Shown here: positions 1-10,000 of the stretch, piece by piece
How positions within the stretch are numbered: position 1 is the first letter of the stretch
Layout: each line of letters starts with the position of its first letter
Source: Candidatus Heimdallarchaeota archaeon
Lineage (GTDB): Archaea > Asgardarchaeota > Heimdallarchaeia > Hodarchaeales > Hodarchaeaceae
DNA: 64,000 bases
Direction of reading: 5' to 3'
Assembly (NCBI GenBank): GCA_020353515.1
Contig: CP070695.1
Span: 2,905,231-2,969,230, forward strand
Made by a program: the position numbers and the translations under genes
Notes under the pieces: model-generated
The model's input: the letters and a program-made list of their open reading frames with translations, nothing else
Told to the model about the DNA's origin: nothing
Databases searched by the model: none

Positions 1-277
1 GCTCCTAAAGAAATTTCTTCATTTAGGGAGAAGGAGGGAAGGAAGATTTGAAAGGGAAAGGGGGATCCTGAAATAAAAATAATTTCTAATCCGACTTAAA
101 TGAGGTATAATCCTTCAGAAGACACCCCCCTCCTGTTTAGATACCTTTATAAGGGTGATTTGATCCAATAAAAATGGTGGGGTCAGCACACTGATCACGA
201 TCTTCGACCGCTTTTATGCAGAGGATGGTTCCCTCGAGCATGAGCAGCAGCGTCAGGTCGCGTTTCCCATCGGGGAA

Positions 278-526
278 ATGGTTGAGGCCGAGGCGTGGAA
301 TCTTGAGGGATTTCACCAGCTAATCATCTCTTGGTTTTCAATGGAAGAGACTAACTATACTGCTACTTTCACTGAATTTCAGATTGATGGGATGGGCGCC
401 ATCTTAAAGGAGGTCACAGCGATATTGGATCCTAAGGAACATGCGAGGTATCGGGATGATTGGAAAACCCATGGTTACCGAGGTTCGTGGCCTACTGTTG
501 TTTATTGGCCTGTCTTTTATTTTTAA
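278..526 (+). CDS. hypothetical protein, start unclear
   Basis: I do not recognise the family. The predicted 82-residue product is acidic and aromatic-rich, with no signal peptide or membrane segment. The same frame stays open upstream to about position 164, and the extra residues (starting LITIFDRFYAEDG at 191) look as protein-like as the rest, but there is no ATG, GTG or TTG there. An ATG at 174 is in another frame and stops after six codons. A single-base frameshift near 190, a rare CTG start at 191, or a decayed gene would each explain this. A TATA-like stretch lies near 148-155. Existence as a functional gene is uncertain. Confidence 0.4.
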   Translation: MVEAEAWNLEGFHQLIISWFSMEETNYTATFTEFQIDGMGAILKEVTAILDPKEHARYRDDWKTHGYRGSWPTVVYWPVFYF

Positions 527-735
527 CAAAGGGAGGAATGGAGAGAGGAAACCGAGAAAAAATACGCATTGTTGGTAGCCTTTAAGCGAATAGCTTATAT
601 ACACCTTTGTCTGTTACAAGGCAGATAGAATACTTCTTTTGGTTTGTTAGAAGGATATATCAAATAATCACATGAGAGCGAATACTTCTTTAGGAAACCA
701 AAAGAGATTCAAGGAAATTAAAGGAAATTGAGCGT

Positions 736-1458
736 ATGAAATCTATTCCCGAAATTGAAGTAATTTTTGACCAATTATTCGCAGATCCTAATGTACAACA
801 ATGTATAGTGTCAACTATTGATGGGTCTCCTATTACAGGTAGAACCAGAGGGGAAGAAACTGGGGAGGAGTTGTTTGTCATTCCAGCTGCAATCTCGAGT
901 GCCCTAGCCATTTCGCAGGGATTTCTTGAAACAAATCTAGATGACAATGTTAGAGAATACATTGTCTTTCAAGAACGGTCAATAATTTTAGCAACAAGGA
1001 AGGCGAATACTGTTCTGATTACTACGATTTCTCTTCCCAAATCATCTTTTGAATCACGAACACCTGTTGATGATCTGATCGAAATAATGAGAGATGCTGC
1101 TGCCAAAATAGACGCCATAGTCAAAACATTAGAGATCGAAGATAGCTTGATCGAAAAACTCCAAAGGGCCATCCCAGAAGCAAGTGCAATCTTATTACTT
1201 TCTTCTGCGGGAATTCCTCTGAGTGATCTCTTATCCAGTCTAGATATTGATTCAGCACAACTTTCAGCGGTCTCTTCTGCCCTCAGTTTACCTACACGTG
1301 TATTAGGTCAGGACAGTCAGAGTATTGCTGTGACTGGTAAAGACAACATCATCCTTCTTTACTCTTTAGATGCTGATCGTATACTCATGGTATCGTTGAA
1401 ACCGAAAGATAGCGTTGAATCCTATCTAACACATATTTCCCGTATTGTAAGCCATTAA
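736..1458 (+). CDS. tandem Roadblock/LC7 domain protein
   Basis: The 240-residue soluble protein contains two Roadblock/LC7-like units, about residues 5-110 and 135-235. Each has the pattern of a helix, a strand ending in a small-residue turn (STIDGSPI and SSAGIPLS), a long helix with small residues, and two closing strands (SIILATRKANTVLITTI; NIILLYSLDADRILMVSL). In bacteria and eukaryotes Roadblock proteins bind small Ras-like GTPases (MglB-MglA, Ragulator) or dynein. Asgard genomes are rich in them. A Rab-like GTPase lies 1.1 kb away at 2581-3153, so a regulatory partnership is a reasonable inference. A TATA-like sequence is near 595-602. Fold assignment is fairly sure; the partner is inferred. 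Confidence 0.75.
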   Translation: MKSIPEIEVIFDQLFADPNVQQCIVSTIDGSPITGRTRGEETGEELFVIPAAISSALAISQGFLETNLDDNVREYIVFQERSIILATRKANTVLITTISLPKSSFESRTPVDDLIEIMRDAAAKIDAIVKTLEIEDSLIEKLQRAIPEASAILLLSSAGIPLSDLLSSLDIDSAQLSAVSSALSLPTRVLGQDSQSIAVTGKDNIILLYSLDADRILMVSLKPKDSVESYLTHISRIVSH

Positions 1459-1741
1459 TTTCATGATAAAATTGGAATTCTAACTTTAAAAGCCTATTTG
1501 TTGGATTATATCACTAAATTAGGCCAATAAAGTTGTTCTAAAACATAATTATGTATTTCAAAAGAGTCTTATTAAGAAAATTTAGTGTAATAATTTACTT
1601 GGAAGCATAAATCCCACCAAAAAAAAGATATTAAGATAAAAAGATATTAATTAGTACAGTCCAAATTATATAAAATCAATTAGAAAGATTAATTCTCCCC
1701 GCTTAACTCCAAAAAAAGCCTAAGGATTGAAGGAATGGAAG

Positions 1742-2437
1742 ATGGATATTAAACATGCCCTTAACGAAGCAAAGACTCTAATCATTGAGAAAAAAGCTGA
1801 ACAGGCTGCGGAACTTCTCAATAATGCATATAATATTTTACAGAGTCAACCCCCTGATGATCTAACCCAAGAAGAGAAAATATTATTGGAAGGAGAGATT
1901 CAAGAGAGTCTGGGTGATACAAAGATCCTCCAACAACAAGATCAAGAGGCATTAAGCCACCTGTTAATGGCAATGACTCAATTACAGACATTAGAGACAA
2001 TGATTGACAAACCCCCTCATGAGGTTCTTTTTCGTGTATATCGAAAACTGTCTGGTGCTTTCAATCGATTGGGCCAACAATTTGAAAGTGAAAAGTATTT
2101 ACGTAATGCTGGTGAGATTAAGGCAGCTATATTGAAAACTGAATTACATACACGGTTCAGAGAAGCAGGATATAAAGTCCAAGAAAATGTCCGTGCAGTG
2201 GAAACAGAAGCATCTCCAGTCGATGTAATGGCAGAAAAGGGAGGATTTTTTTCAAAGAAGCGCGTAGCAATATGGTTTGCCATGGACGAGGCGGAGCTTG
2301 ATACTATTGCGTTTCTCACACGAGGATATGCCAAATACGCTAAAGAAAGATATGTCTTGATGTTAATGGGGGAATCTACGATTCCTAGTCTCCAAGGAGC
2401 TACGATTATTTCTTCTATTGACCAAATCAAGATGTAA
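1742..2437 (+). CDS. TPR-like helical protein with C-terminal alpha/beta segment
   Basis: The product is 231 residues from the ATG at 1742, chosen because AAGGA lies 7 bases upstream; a TTG at 1727 would add five residues. Roughly the first 145 residues form helical pairs with TPR character (ALNEAKTLIIEKKAEQAAEL; LFRVYRKLSGAFNRLGQQFE). The last 60 residues look like a separate alpha/beta unit (RVAIWFAMDEAELDTIAFL, then YVLMLMGESTIPSL). It has no signal peptide or membrane span. TPR-type repeats usually bind other proteins. It sits between a Roadblock protein and a small GTPase, so a role in that system is possible but unproven. A TATA-like box is at 1665-1676. The exact family is not recognised. 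Confidence 0.7.
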   Translation: MDIKHALNEAKTLIIEKKAEQAAELLNNAYNILQSQPPDDLTQEEKILLEGEIQESLGDTKILQQQDQEALSHLLMAMTQLQTLETMIDKPPHEVLFRVYRKLSGAFNRLGQQFESEKYLRNAGEIKAAILKTELHTRFREAGYKVQENVRAVETEASPVDVMAEKGGFFSKKRVAIWFAMDEAELDTIAFLTRGYAKYAKERYVLMLMGESTIPSLQGATIISSIDQIKM

Positions 2438-2580
2438 GTAAGGAGTTGGAACTGGGAGAGAGGAAATTTAGGACTATTTCTTCCAATAAAGTAATATAAT
2501 CTTTCCTTTCAATGGTATATGGACTATATGGCCCAATCTTCGTTCTAATCCATTCCCTCCGAGGAGGATGGAAAATAGCC

Positions 2581-3153
2581 CTATTTCGGTTGTTGAGCTT
2601 CCACAAAATCCAGATAGACGCTTCCCAACATATCAAACGCTGTAGAAACATTCAGTCCCGTTTTAGCACTCGTAGGCATGAATTTGACAGGAAAGCCACT
2701 TTCCATGGTCTTCTTTGATAAATTCTCCGCAAATTCCTCAGCTTGATTGTCTGTGATATGGTTTGGAAATTGTTCTCTAAGATCCACTTTATTCCCAAGA
2801 AGGACAATTGGTATCATACCCTTCCCATTATGTTTAAAAATCTCCTCTAACCAGCTTTCAAGATTTGTGAAGGTATCAGGACGAGTTACATCGAAAAGGA
2901 GGAGTGCACCTAAACAACCATAATAATAAACGCTTCTTACAGTTCCAAAACGTGGTTGACCTGCTAGATCCCAGATTTGGAATTTTATATTTTTTTCCCG
3001 TATGGTCGCTTCTTTCAATGCGAAATCTGCGCCGATAGTCATCATATAATTACTGCTGAATCCTTTACCGAGATAGCGTTCCCGTAATGCGGTCTTTCCG
3101 ACAGCACCGTCACCCGCGAGAACTATTTTCATTAGGAAGCTCATATTTTTCAT
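2581..3153 (-). CDS. Rab/Ras-like small GTPase (Asgard)
   Basis: All five nucleotide-binding motifs of Ras-superfamily GTPases are present: G1 GDGAVGKT (residues 14-21), G2 Thr39 in MMTIGADF, G3 DLAGQ (62-66, keeping the catalytic Gln), G4 NKVD (121-124) and G5 SAK (162-164). The switch region (KFQIWDLAGQPRFGTVRSVYY) is most like Rab proteins. The C-terminus (EAQQPK) has no cysteine, so it cannot be prenylated as eukaryotic Rabs are, and the protein is probably cytosolic or recruited by partners. Three in-frame ATGs occur at 3153, 3144 and 3132. GAGGT abuts the first, so 3144 is an equally good start. The gene converges on the TPR-like gene and lies near a Roadblock protein. Confidence 0.92.
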   Translation of the reverse strand: MKNMSFLMKIVLAGDGAVGKTALRERYLGKGFSSNYMMTIGADFALKEATIREKNIKFQIWDLAGQPRFGTVRSVYYYGCLGALLLFDVTRPDTFTNLESWLEEIFKHNGKGMIPIVLLGNKVDLREQFPNHITDNQAEEFAENLSKKTMESGFPVKFMPTSAKTGLNVSTAFDMLGSVYLDFVEAQQPK

Positions 3154-3397
3154 AACCTCTATTTTTCTTTGACTAGAGCTATTTTTTATACCCTAAGACC
3201 AAGTATTATTGTGTTATTTTACTTGTATTGTTATTATTATTAAATGTTATCTTTAGTTTTTGATATGAAATATTTCATTCCTTTATTATCAAAAGAATAG
3301 GATAGATTCAATTTAAACGTTTTTCAAGGTTCTGTTTAATAAACCTTTTCAATAATCGTGTTTTAACAGATCTGGATATCTACCTGATTGAAGATAG

Positions 3398-4348
3398 TTA
3401 TAATCTTCTATGATTAAAGAGAGGATCTTCCTCCCAGAGTTCGATGTTTAATCGTTCCCATCGTGTAGTAATACGGCCTTGTCTTCGACAGATTTCCGCA
3501 GCCATCCAGATCCATTTTCTTGTTAGAAGCAGAATTCTCTTAACCCCCATGAACTCCAAAGGTGGAATACTTAAGATTTCATTTAGGATCGAATTGATTA
3601 AGACCTCATCAATTTTCTCTTCCTGTACAACTATCCATACTACGCCCCCTGTCTCCTCATCAATCCCAATTAAATCTACAGTCCCAGCGATTTGTCCCGG
3701 AACAATCGAAGTCAGATAGGAACAACCAAATGTGCTGGAATCTGTTAAAGCACGGAGAACCAGATCAACCCGTCGATGTTCTGAGCGAGTAATTAACGAA
3801 TTATGAATTGATCGGATAATATTAGCTTTTTTGGCAAATATATCCCACAACAACGATTTCTTATCAATTACTCCACCTTCAGGCTGGTAGTCGAGATCAG
3901 CATGAAACATCAAATCAATGATGTGTTGTGCTTCTAAGCCCTCGAAATCAATCAAATCGGTTACAAAATTCTTGGGAAGGATCATATCGCCCCGAGAATA
4001 AAACCATGTTCGAGGAATTTGATCAACAGGTCGTTGACTTTCTTCTGTACGAATCATTCGATACCCAAAAGTTAATCCTAACTGTTGAGCTCGTTCAACA
4101 GTCATTTCTGCTACAGTGGAACCACATGATGCACAATTAAATTCAGAGCTCCCTCGTTCTCTACCTAGAACATCATCACATAGATATTTTATCTGACAAC
4201 TACGACAATAATACAGGATATCTTGACCTTGGGTAGCAACATCTTTCTCCCGCACATGTTTACAAAGTTTGCAGGGGCCATCACACACAACTTTGGTGTC
4301 ATATTCAGAACTTTCAACCGTTTCTGAGGGTGCCAGCGAAACCACCAA
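3398..4348 (-). CDS. zinc-ribbon protein with nuclease-like C-terminal domain
   Basis: The 316-residue protein starts at TTG 4348 or GTG 4345; no ATG is available nearby. The N-terminal quarter holds several Cys pairs (CDGPCKLC, CRSCQIKYLC, CASC), which look like two zinc ribbons. The region around residues 220-285 reads GTVDLIGIDEETGG, then VVWIVVQEEKIDEVL, matching a D...(E)xK arrangement seen in PD-(D/E)XK nuclease-like folds, followed by a helix and a further strand (VKRILLLTRKW). Known families with this layout act on nucleic acids, but I cannot assign a substrate. The nuclease call is an inference from one motif. It stands alone between the GTPase and acylphosphatase genes. Confidence 0.6.
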   Translation of the reverse strand: MVVSLAPSETVESSEYDTKVVCDGPCKLCKHVREKDVATQGQDILYYCRSCQIKYLCDDVLGRERGSSEFNCASCGSTVAEMTVERAQQLGLTFGYRMIRTEESQRPVDQIPRTWFYSRGDMILPKNFVTDLIDFEGLEAQHIIDLMFHADLDYQPEGGVIDKKSLLWDIFAKKANIIRSIHNSLITRSEHRRVDLVLRALTDSSTFGCSYLTSIVPGQIAGTVDLIGIDEETGGVVWIVVQEEKIDEVLINSILNEILSIPPLEFMGVKRILLLTRKWIWMAAEICRRQGRITTRWERLNIELWEEDPLFNHRRL

Positions 4349-4428
4349 GCGATTTCTAAAAAGCTACCTTTTATACATATCCATTTCAATTTAGTAAGGG
4401 AGAATTCAGGTTTTAATTAATCATTCTA

Positions 4429-4707
4429 TTAATAAGTTATTTGAAAGTCTGAAAACTGAGGTTTCTCAATATCTTCCCATACTTCCTTGGTACTAGCTAT
4501 TCGTGAATATGGAGAACCTTCGTTCTTTGCCCATGTGGCAATTTTTCTTAATGAATCTTCGGTACCTTCAGCAACGATTTCAACTCTCCCATCTGGCAAA
4601 TTTCTGACATAACCACAGATCGCGAGCTGTCTTGCCATGTCTCGAGTATATACCCGAAAAAATACTCCTTGTACTCTACCAGTAACATAGATTCTGACTC
4701 GTTTCAT
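4429..4707 (-). CDS. acyP: acylphosphatase
   Basis: This 92-residue cytosolic enzyme hydrolyses the carboxyl-phosphate bond of acyl phosphates. The signature loop GRVQGVFFR (residues 10-18) ends in the catalytic Arg18, and the second catalytic residue Asn36 is in GYVRNLPDG. The length is normal for the family. The stop of inositol-1-phosphate synthase at 4752 lies 44 bases upstream of this gene on the same strand, so the two may be co-transcribed, although no functional link is known. Identity is secure. Confidence 0.95.
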   Translation of the reverse strand: MKRVRIYVTGRVQGVFFRVYTRDMARQLAICGYVRNLPDGRVEIVAEGTEDSLRKIATWAKNEGSPYSRIASTKEVWEDIEKPQFSDFQITY

Positions 4708-4751
4708 TTACACTAACCATATCTGTGAGCATCGTAAATCGAACTTCAATT

Positions 4752-5819
4752 CTAAATCGATCGTGTCCCATCGATAAATTCCTCAAACCTCTGTACTGAA
4801 TCTTGTTCGCTAACATATACAGGGGGGAATTTAAACCCATAAGCGGATATGGAAATCAAGGGACCATCAATCCCTTTGTTCATAGCTAACTTTGTGGCAC
4901 GGATCACGTTTATGAGGGTTCCTGCAGCATTTGGGCCATCTACTGTTTTAATTGTGAGATCAATTTTAAACGGAGTATCCAAGAAATACCCACCATAAAT
5001 CCAAAAATAACCAGTCCGATCATTTCCTAGAAAGTCAAGATAATCAGTGGTTCCTGAAGCGATATCTTCATCAGTAAGATAAGGGAGTGTCCTCTTAATA
5101 CTGTCTGTTTTAATCTGACGTTTTTCCATACGCCGTTCAGTATACAAAGTATTCATCCCCTCACTTCCACCCGAGACGTCTAATTGATATGTATTCCTAA
5201 TTCGTGCACCGAAGGAGTTTAACATTTCTAGTAATCCTTTATGGATTCTTGTTCCTCCTAATTGAGATTGTAAATCGTCACCCACCACTGGTAAATTAGC
5301 TTTTTTGAATTTTCTTACCCATTTATCGTCAGAACAGATTCGTGTTGGAGCTGCTTCAATAAATGCTAAATCTGCTTCAATACATGCATCTGCATAAGTA
5401 TATGTAGCCTCTTTTGCTCCTGAAGGCAGTAATGAAATTACCATATCAGCATTCGCAGTTTTCATTTCTTTTACTAGATCTACATCTGGTGTTGAGCTTA
5501 TCTGAATGGTTTCGGCTAACAAAGGAGAGATACCATCAAGAGGGGGGCCTTTCTTTACTTCTACTCCTAAGGGTGTCGAATAGTCAATAAAACGTGGTGC
5601 AACGTTTGGTTCTGCAAATATGGCTTCAGTTATGTCTTTTCCAACTTTCCCCTCAACAACATCGAATGCAGCTGCAATTTCTATATCGCTAATTCGCATT
5701 CCCCCAATTGTTTCGTATTTTAGTCCTGTTGTCTCATGTTTGGTATAATATTCTAATGCTTGTACAAGTGCAGAAGCTGCATTTCCCACACCAACCAGAA
5801 TGACTCTTGCCTTTGTCAC
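4752..5819 (-). CDS. ino1: myo-inositol-1-phosphate synthase
   Basis: The enzyme converts glucose 6-phosphate to inositol 1-phosphate using NAD. In archaea this feeds inositol-headgroup ether lipids and, in some species, compatible solutes. The 355-residue length fits archaeal/bacterial short forms. Visible features are the Rossmann glycine loop (RVILVGVGNAASALVQ, residues 5-20), the DDLQSQLGGTRIHKGLL segment, the Lys-rich catalytic stretch MEKRQIKTDSIKR, and the C-terminal motif KIDLTIKTVDGPNAAG. Start is GTG at 5819. The upstream 377 bases contain TATA-like sequence for both strands. Confidence 0.93.
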   Translation of the reverse strand: MTKARVILVGVGNAASALVQALEYYTKHETTGLKYETIGGMRISDIEIAAAFDVVEGKVGKDITEAIFAEPNVAPRFIDYSTPLGVEVKKGPPLDGISPLLAETIQISSTPDVDLVKEMKTANADMVISLLPSGAKEATYTYADACIEADLAFIEAAPTRICSDDKWVRKFKKANLPVVGDDLQSQLGGTRIHKGLLEMLNSFGARIRNTYQLDVSGGSEGMNTLYTERRMEKRQIKTDSIKRTLPYLTDEDIASGTTDYLDFLGNDRTGYFWIYGGYFLDTPFKIDLTIKTVDGPNAAGTLINVIRATKLAMNKGIDGPLISISAYGFKFPPVYVSEQDSVQRFEEFIDGTRSI

Positions 5820-6196
5820 TATATTTACATCCCAAGTTCAAAGATTCATTATAAACGGATAGAAGAGAATTGAGAAGTGATTAAGAACTTTTTTAGGTCT
5901 ATTAATACGAACCACAAATCCTATTATATTGGCATTTCTATAGATACATCTGTCATCAATGTTTTATATATTGAATTTCAGTGGTAAAGGGTTCTACTAA
6001 AAAGAAAACGTTTTTTGTCGGTAATATTAAGCATTTCACTCCCGTCTTACAAAACACTCTCATCAAATAATATTGAAAAGCTATAAGAATAGTAGTAACA
6101 TTACATAATGTTCGGATGAGTTTTTAAAATATAAAAAAAAAGTATTATTAGATACTTAGTAAAAGGAAAACAAAAGATTTTAGGACGGACGAGTCG
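5820..6196. promoter_or_regulatory. divergent intergenic region between ino1 and the Pro-rich gene
   Basis: These 377 bases are AT-rich and hold no convincing coding frame or RNA gene. A TATA-like element on the minus strand near 5920-5932 could serve ino1. An A-rich, TATA-like run on the plus strand near 6126-6140 could serve the gene starting at 6197. No clear inverted repeat stands out. Confidence 0.4.
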
Positions 6197-6949
6197 GTGG
6201 TAAAACTCTTTAAAAAGAAGTCCAAGGTAGCAACAAGAGATTTCAAGTTTAATACATCTTTAAAACTAAAGTCGCTCCCACTAGAAGAATATGCCCATGT
6301 CTCATATGCTTTCCAAGTTGCAATTCTTCGCTTTGAACGTATACTCAAAGAAAGCCTCCTTGAGGGGTATATCACTTCTACAACATTGGAAAAAATTTCA
6401 CAGGAGTTTAACCTTTCAGAGATTCGAGATTTGGAAATTCCTGATACTCCTTCGTTGCAAACAATATTTGGATCCGAAGCACCTGCGGTAACCGCAAAAA
6501 AGCCTATACTAGAGGCCATATCACCCACTCCCACTATAGATATTGCTGAAACTCCCACTCCAAAGCCCATCACCCCTGAAGCTCCTTCAATCACTCCTTC
6601 CACGATTATTCCTACAGAACCCACACCTGACGCGAAACCCACTACACCCAGTATTCCTGCTGAACCAAAAACTCGTCCAACAATCAGTTTTTCATTTCCA
6701 GAAACTCCAGCAGAACCTAAAGAGGTCGCACCCTCACCTACCCCGACTTCCACAGGAAAGATTACCCCACCGACAATCCCAAAGATATCTTTTCCATCTA
6801 AGCCTACCACCCCACCTGCAATTAGTCCATTGTCACGATCCACTAGTGGACGTGAAGAAGATCGTGCCACTGGAATCGCTATTCTTCGCAAACAAATGTT
6901 GACAGAATTAAAAAAGATTCGATCCGTGGTTTCAGAGCAAGATCAATAG
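6197..6949 (+). CDS. Pro/Thr-rich low-complexity protein with helical ends
   Basis: The 250-residue product begins at GTG 6197 without an evident ribosome binding site. It has a basic N-terminus (VKLFKKKSKVATR), a folded-looking helical segment to about residue 95, then about 125 residues of low-complexity linker dominated by Pro, Thr, Ser, Glu and Ala. It ends in a short charged helix (AILRKQMLTELKKIRSVVSE). It has no signal peptide or membrane span, so it is likely cytosolic with a disordered middle. Such linkers join binding modules, but no family is recognised. The antisense frame over the same region is open for 247 codons because of the repetitive codons and is not considered a gene. 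Confidence 0.7.
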   Translation: MVKLFKKKSKVATRDFKFNTSLKLKSLPLEEYAHVSYAFQVAILRFERILKESLLEGYITSTTLEKISQEFNLSEIRDLEIPDTPSLQTIFGSEAPAVTAKKPILEAISPTPTIDIAETPTPKPITPEAPSITPSTIIPTEPTPDAKPTTPSIPAEPKTRPTISFSFPETPAEPKEVAPSPTPTSTGKITPPTIPKISFPSKPTTPPAISPLSRSTSGREEDRATGIAILRKQMLTELKKIRSVVSEQDQ

Positions 6950-6986
6950 TGTTAATAGTGTTAAGGTTCAAAGAGTAATATCCTAG

Positions 6987-6994
6987 TTTTTTTT
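6987..6994 (+). terminator. oligo-T terminator after the Pro-rich gene
   Basis: A run of eight T lies 38 bases after the stop at 6949, with more T-rich sequence following. Archaeal RNA polymerase terminates at such T tracts without needing a hairpin. The position fits the end of the plus-strand transcript. Confidence 0.5.
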
Positions 6995-7045
6995 CAAATT
7001 TTCGTGTTTAGAGAGTTTCTCACGTAATCTTTTAATTCATGTGTG

Positions 7046-7061
7046 AAAAAAAAAGAAAAAA
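7046..7061 (-). terminator. oligo-T terminator after the alpha-2-macroglobulin gene
   Basis: An A-rich run on the plus strand, broken by one G, reads as an oligo-T tract on the minus strand 9-24 bases past the stop of the large gene ending at 7070. It faces the plus-strand terminator at 6987-6994, as expected for convergent genes. Confidence 0.5.
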
Positions 7062-7069
7062 GAGTAACT

Positions 7070-10000
7070 CTATACCGATTTTCTCCGTACAGCTACACTA
7101 GCAATAGTTGCAGACACAATTGCAACAATTAACAGTGTGATAATAGGAAATACTGGGACTACTAGGGAATCTAACTCAAGATACTTCTCGGTTGTATCAC
7201 CTACCTTGGTGTTCCCCGCTAAATCTATTACTTCAACGAACGCTCGACTCTGACCATCGTGAAGCTTGGAAATCTTCACAGTCCACGTATCATCTGTTTT
7301 CACGCATTCGTATATTCCCCATGATTCCTGTTCAACGAAAACGCGGACGCTTGATATTCCCCAATTATCTACAGCATTAACTTCTACATTTAATACTGCC
7401 CTATTGTCATAAACTCCTTCTTCCAGTTTTAAGCTTTGGATTATAGGGAATTCCATATCTTTGATAACGGATCCCGTTGAAGGATCAATTGGAATTCGAG
7501 TTGCTCCAAGAACTTTTGAAGTGCTGTGAATTACCCAATCGTGATACATGCTTGAGAGTTGAGCAGGTGGAACCAGAGATTGACGAACATCCATCGCAAT
7601 AATGCCATATGAAACCTCAGTTGTTCCCATTGCTAGCTCTGGAAAGAAGAATGCTACTCCAGATGAAGTGATTTCATAGGTGGCATCTGGATGGACGATG
7701 GTATTAACATCAAGATCAAAACCACTAGGAACGGTATCCTCGAGCATGATGAAATTCTCTACTTGTTCTGTGTTTGTAATAGATAAAGTTACAATAACCA
7801 GGTCTCCTTTTTGATATGACGTTGATTTAGAGTATCCTCTTTCCAGAATTAACCCTTCTTGAAGAATTTTGTCTGTGTTTTCACTGAACCTTGGAGGACT
7901 CGAATCTTGAGTAGGTACAAACAGAATGCCCTCTACTTCTTCAACCACCTCAAGTTCAATTGGTCCATATCTACGAGAAATAATACCTGGTGATTTTTCT
8001 TCCTTGTTTAAATCAGACAATCGATAAGTAATTTCAAAACCTGAAATAAGATAGGTCCCTATTTTTGAAGGCGCTTTATAATCATAAGAAATGATTATTT
8101 TTCGATTAAGAAGAGAGATAGAATCGCTCAAATTGATTAGGGGAGTAATTTCTCCTTTGATCGGCTCTATAGATAATTCTGAAGCAAAGACGTTTGATGA
8201 TTGTGGTGAGAGTGAGAGATCCACACTGAAATCACCTCCAGGAGTTGCTTCGACTTTATCAGGAATCACGATTGAGGGTAAGCTCCGAAGAACTTGGGAT
8301 CCTTGGAAGTAAAAGGAAACATTACCATTGCCATACTTAACGAATTCAACTTGATTTGGACCTGAGACGAGGATATCGGATAGTTTGAGGTACACAGAGG
8401 CTTGTGATGAAATTGAGAGACTATAATTCCCTTGAAGTAGATCATTTACATAAACAGCAACTGAACTGTCTTCATCAGAACCACTCAATTCGTGATTCAC
8501 TGTAATAAGACTGGAAATAGCAGCAGCAGTATCTGCTGTATTTCCCCATCCATAATACGACTGTCTATCTAGAAGCCATTCCAATGCTCCTTGTATTACA
8601 TGCATATTTGGACCTGCATCATTTACAACTAGAGCATGTATCGCTAATGCAGTTACTTCAACATCTCCACCTAAAGCTCTCCACCAATAGTTGTCTTCAG
8701 TAGCATAGCTCCAATAAGAACCCTTGGAGGAAAATTTGGTTTCTTCCACTAGAAAATCTAAAAGCTCACTTGTGAAAGATGATGTTCCATAACCTGATCC
8801 AGGTACACTAGTCAAATAAAGCCCTACAAGATAAGTAGACTGTTTATCTGAATCGGTCCAAGCGGATTCAATATACTCAATTGCGTCAGTAATGGCATCA
8901 GAATCTGTAAGCTCTTTAAAGGATAATACTGATCTCAAAATGAGTGCTGTAAAGGAAGTTTGATCAATATTCCGCCAGGAATCTGGTTCCCAATAACCTT
9001 CACTATGCTGATGTTGTTCTAAATACTTGAGTCCATCCTCAATTACACCAGAATCGATAGAAATCCCAGCATCATTTATGAGTCCGAGACAGTAAATTGC
9101 CAGACTTGTCATAAAGACCTTTGATTCATCGTCATGCCACCAACCCCAACCTCCATCTCTGTGTTGGAAGCTATAAAGTCGTGATAGACCAGAAACTATC
9201 ATATTGTGTATTTCTTCTTCAGTTTCATTGTCCAATTGACCGATCTCAGCTAAGTATTGTAGAACTAAGGCATTTGGTATTAATCGTGAGGTTGTTTGCT
9301 CAACACAACCATAGGGGTAGCCAACTAGGCGTTCCCAAGAGGAAATTGCTGCTGTTCCAAAACCAAGTGTTAATTGTAAGAATTCTGTGGCCTGCACAGC
9401 CTCCTCATACTTTTCATATGAAAATGAAGGATTAGTAGTGACAAAACCACTATTTCGAGCTTCAAAACTCACTCCATTGGGTATTACATCTAAGGGTTTA
9501 CGAATGGCGTCGCTAAATTTTGTGCCATTTGAAACTGTTGTACTCCCATATAGTGTAATATTGAAGAAACCAGAACCCTCGGCGAAACATGCCCATCCGA
9601 TGGAGCCAAGAAATCCACTTGGTAATAGTAAGTGTTGTTGCTTGTACCCTAAGAGTAAAACTCCTTCCTCTGTGTCAAGAAGAAGGGAAATATTTACCAT
9701 TTCATCTAAATAATTATAGACAATTCCACGAATAACAAAGACATCATCCTGGAATACATATGGATCTTTGTTGATTTCTACAAAAAACGGAAGGAATGTT
9801 TTGAATGTACCTTTTTCTAATACCCCAGCTCCAGTTTCCGTTGTTGCTACTACCCTAACGGTCCATTCACCGATATTATCTGGAAGATTTATTTCCATTT
9901 CCCATAATCCTGAATCTACAATCACACACGGGTTCCAAAAGGCATTTTCTGGTAAATTGTCTCGAACTTCTTTTTCCTGTTCTTCCTGTGAAACATCACT

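Noticed and set aside
1618-1655. Short direct repeat of AAAAAGATATTA upstream of the TPR-like gene
   Set aside because: Only about 12 bases in AT-rich DNA; likely to occur by chance and no gene or operator is clearly tied to it.
2017-2430. A 137-codon minus-strand frame opposite the TPR-like gene
   Set aside because: No family pattern, lies fully inside a better-supported gene and lacks an independent promoter or ribosome binding site.
6148-6891. A 247-codon open frame on the minus strand opposite the Pro-rich gene
   Set aside because: It is produced by the repetitive Pro/Thr codons of the plus-strand gene, and its product is Gly/Val/Ser low-complexity with no domain.
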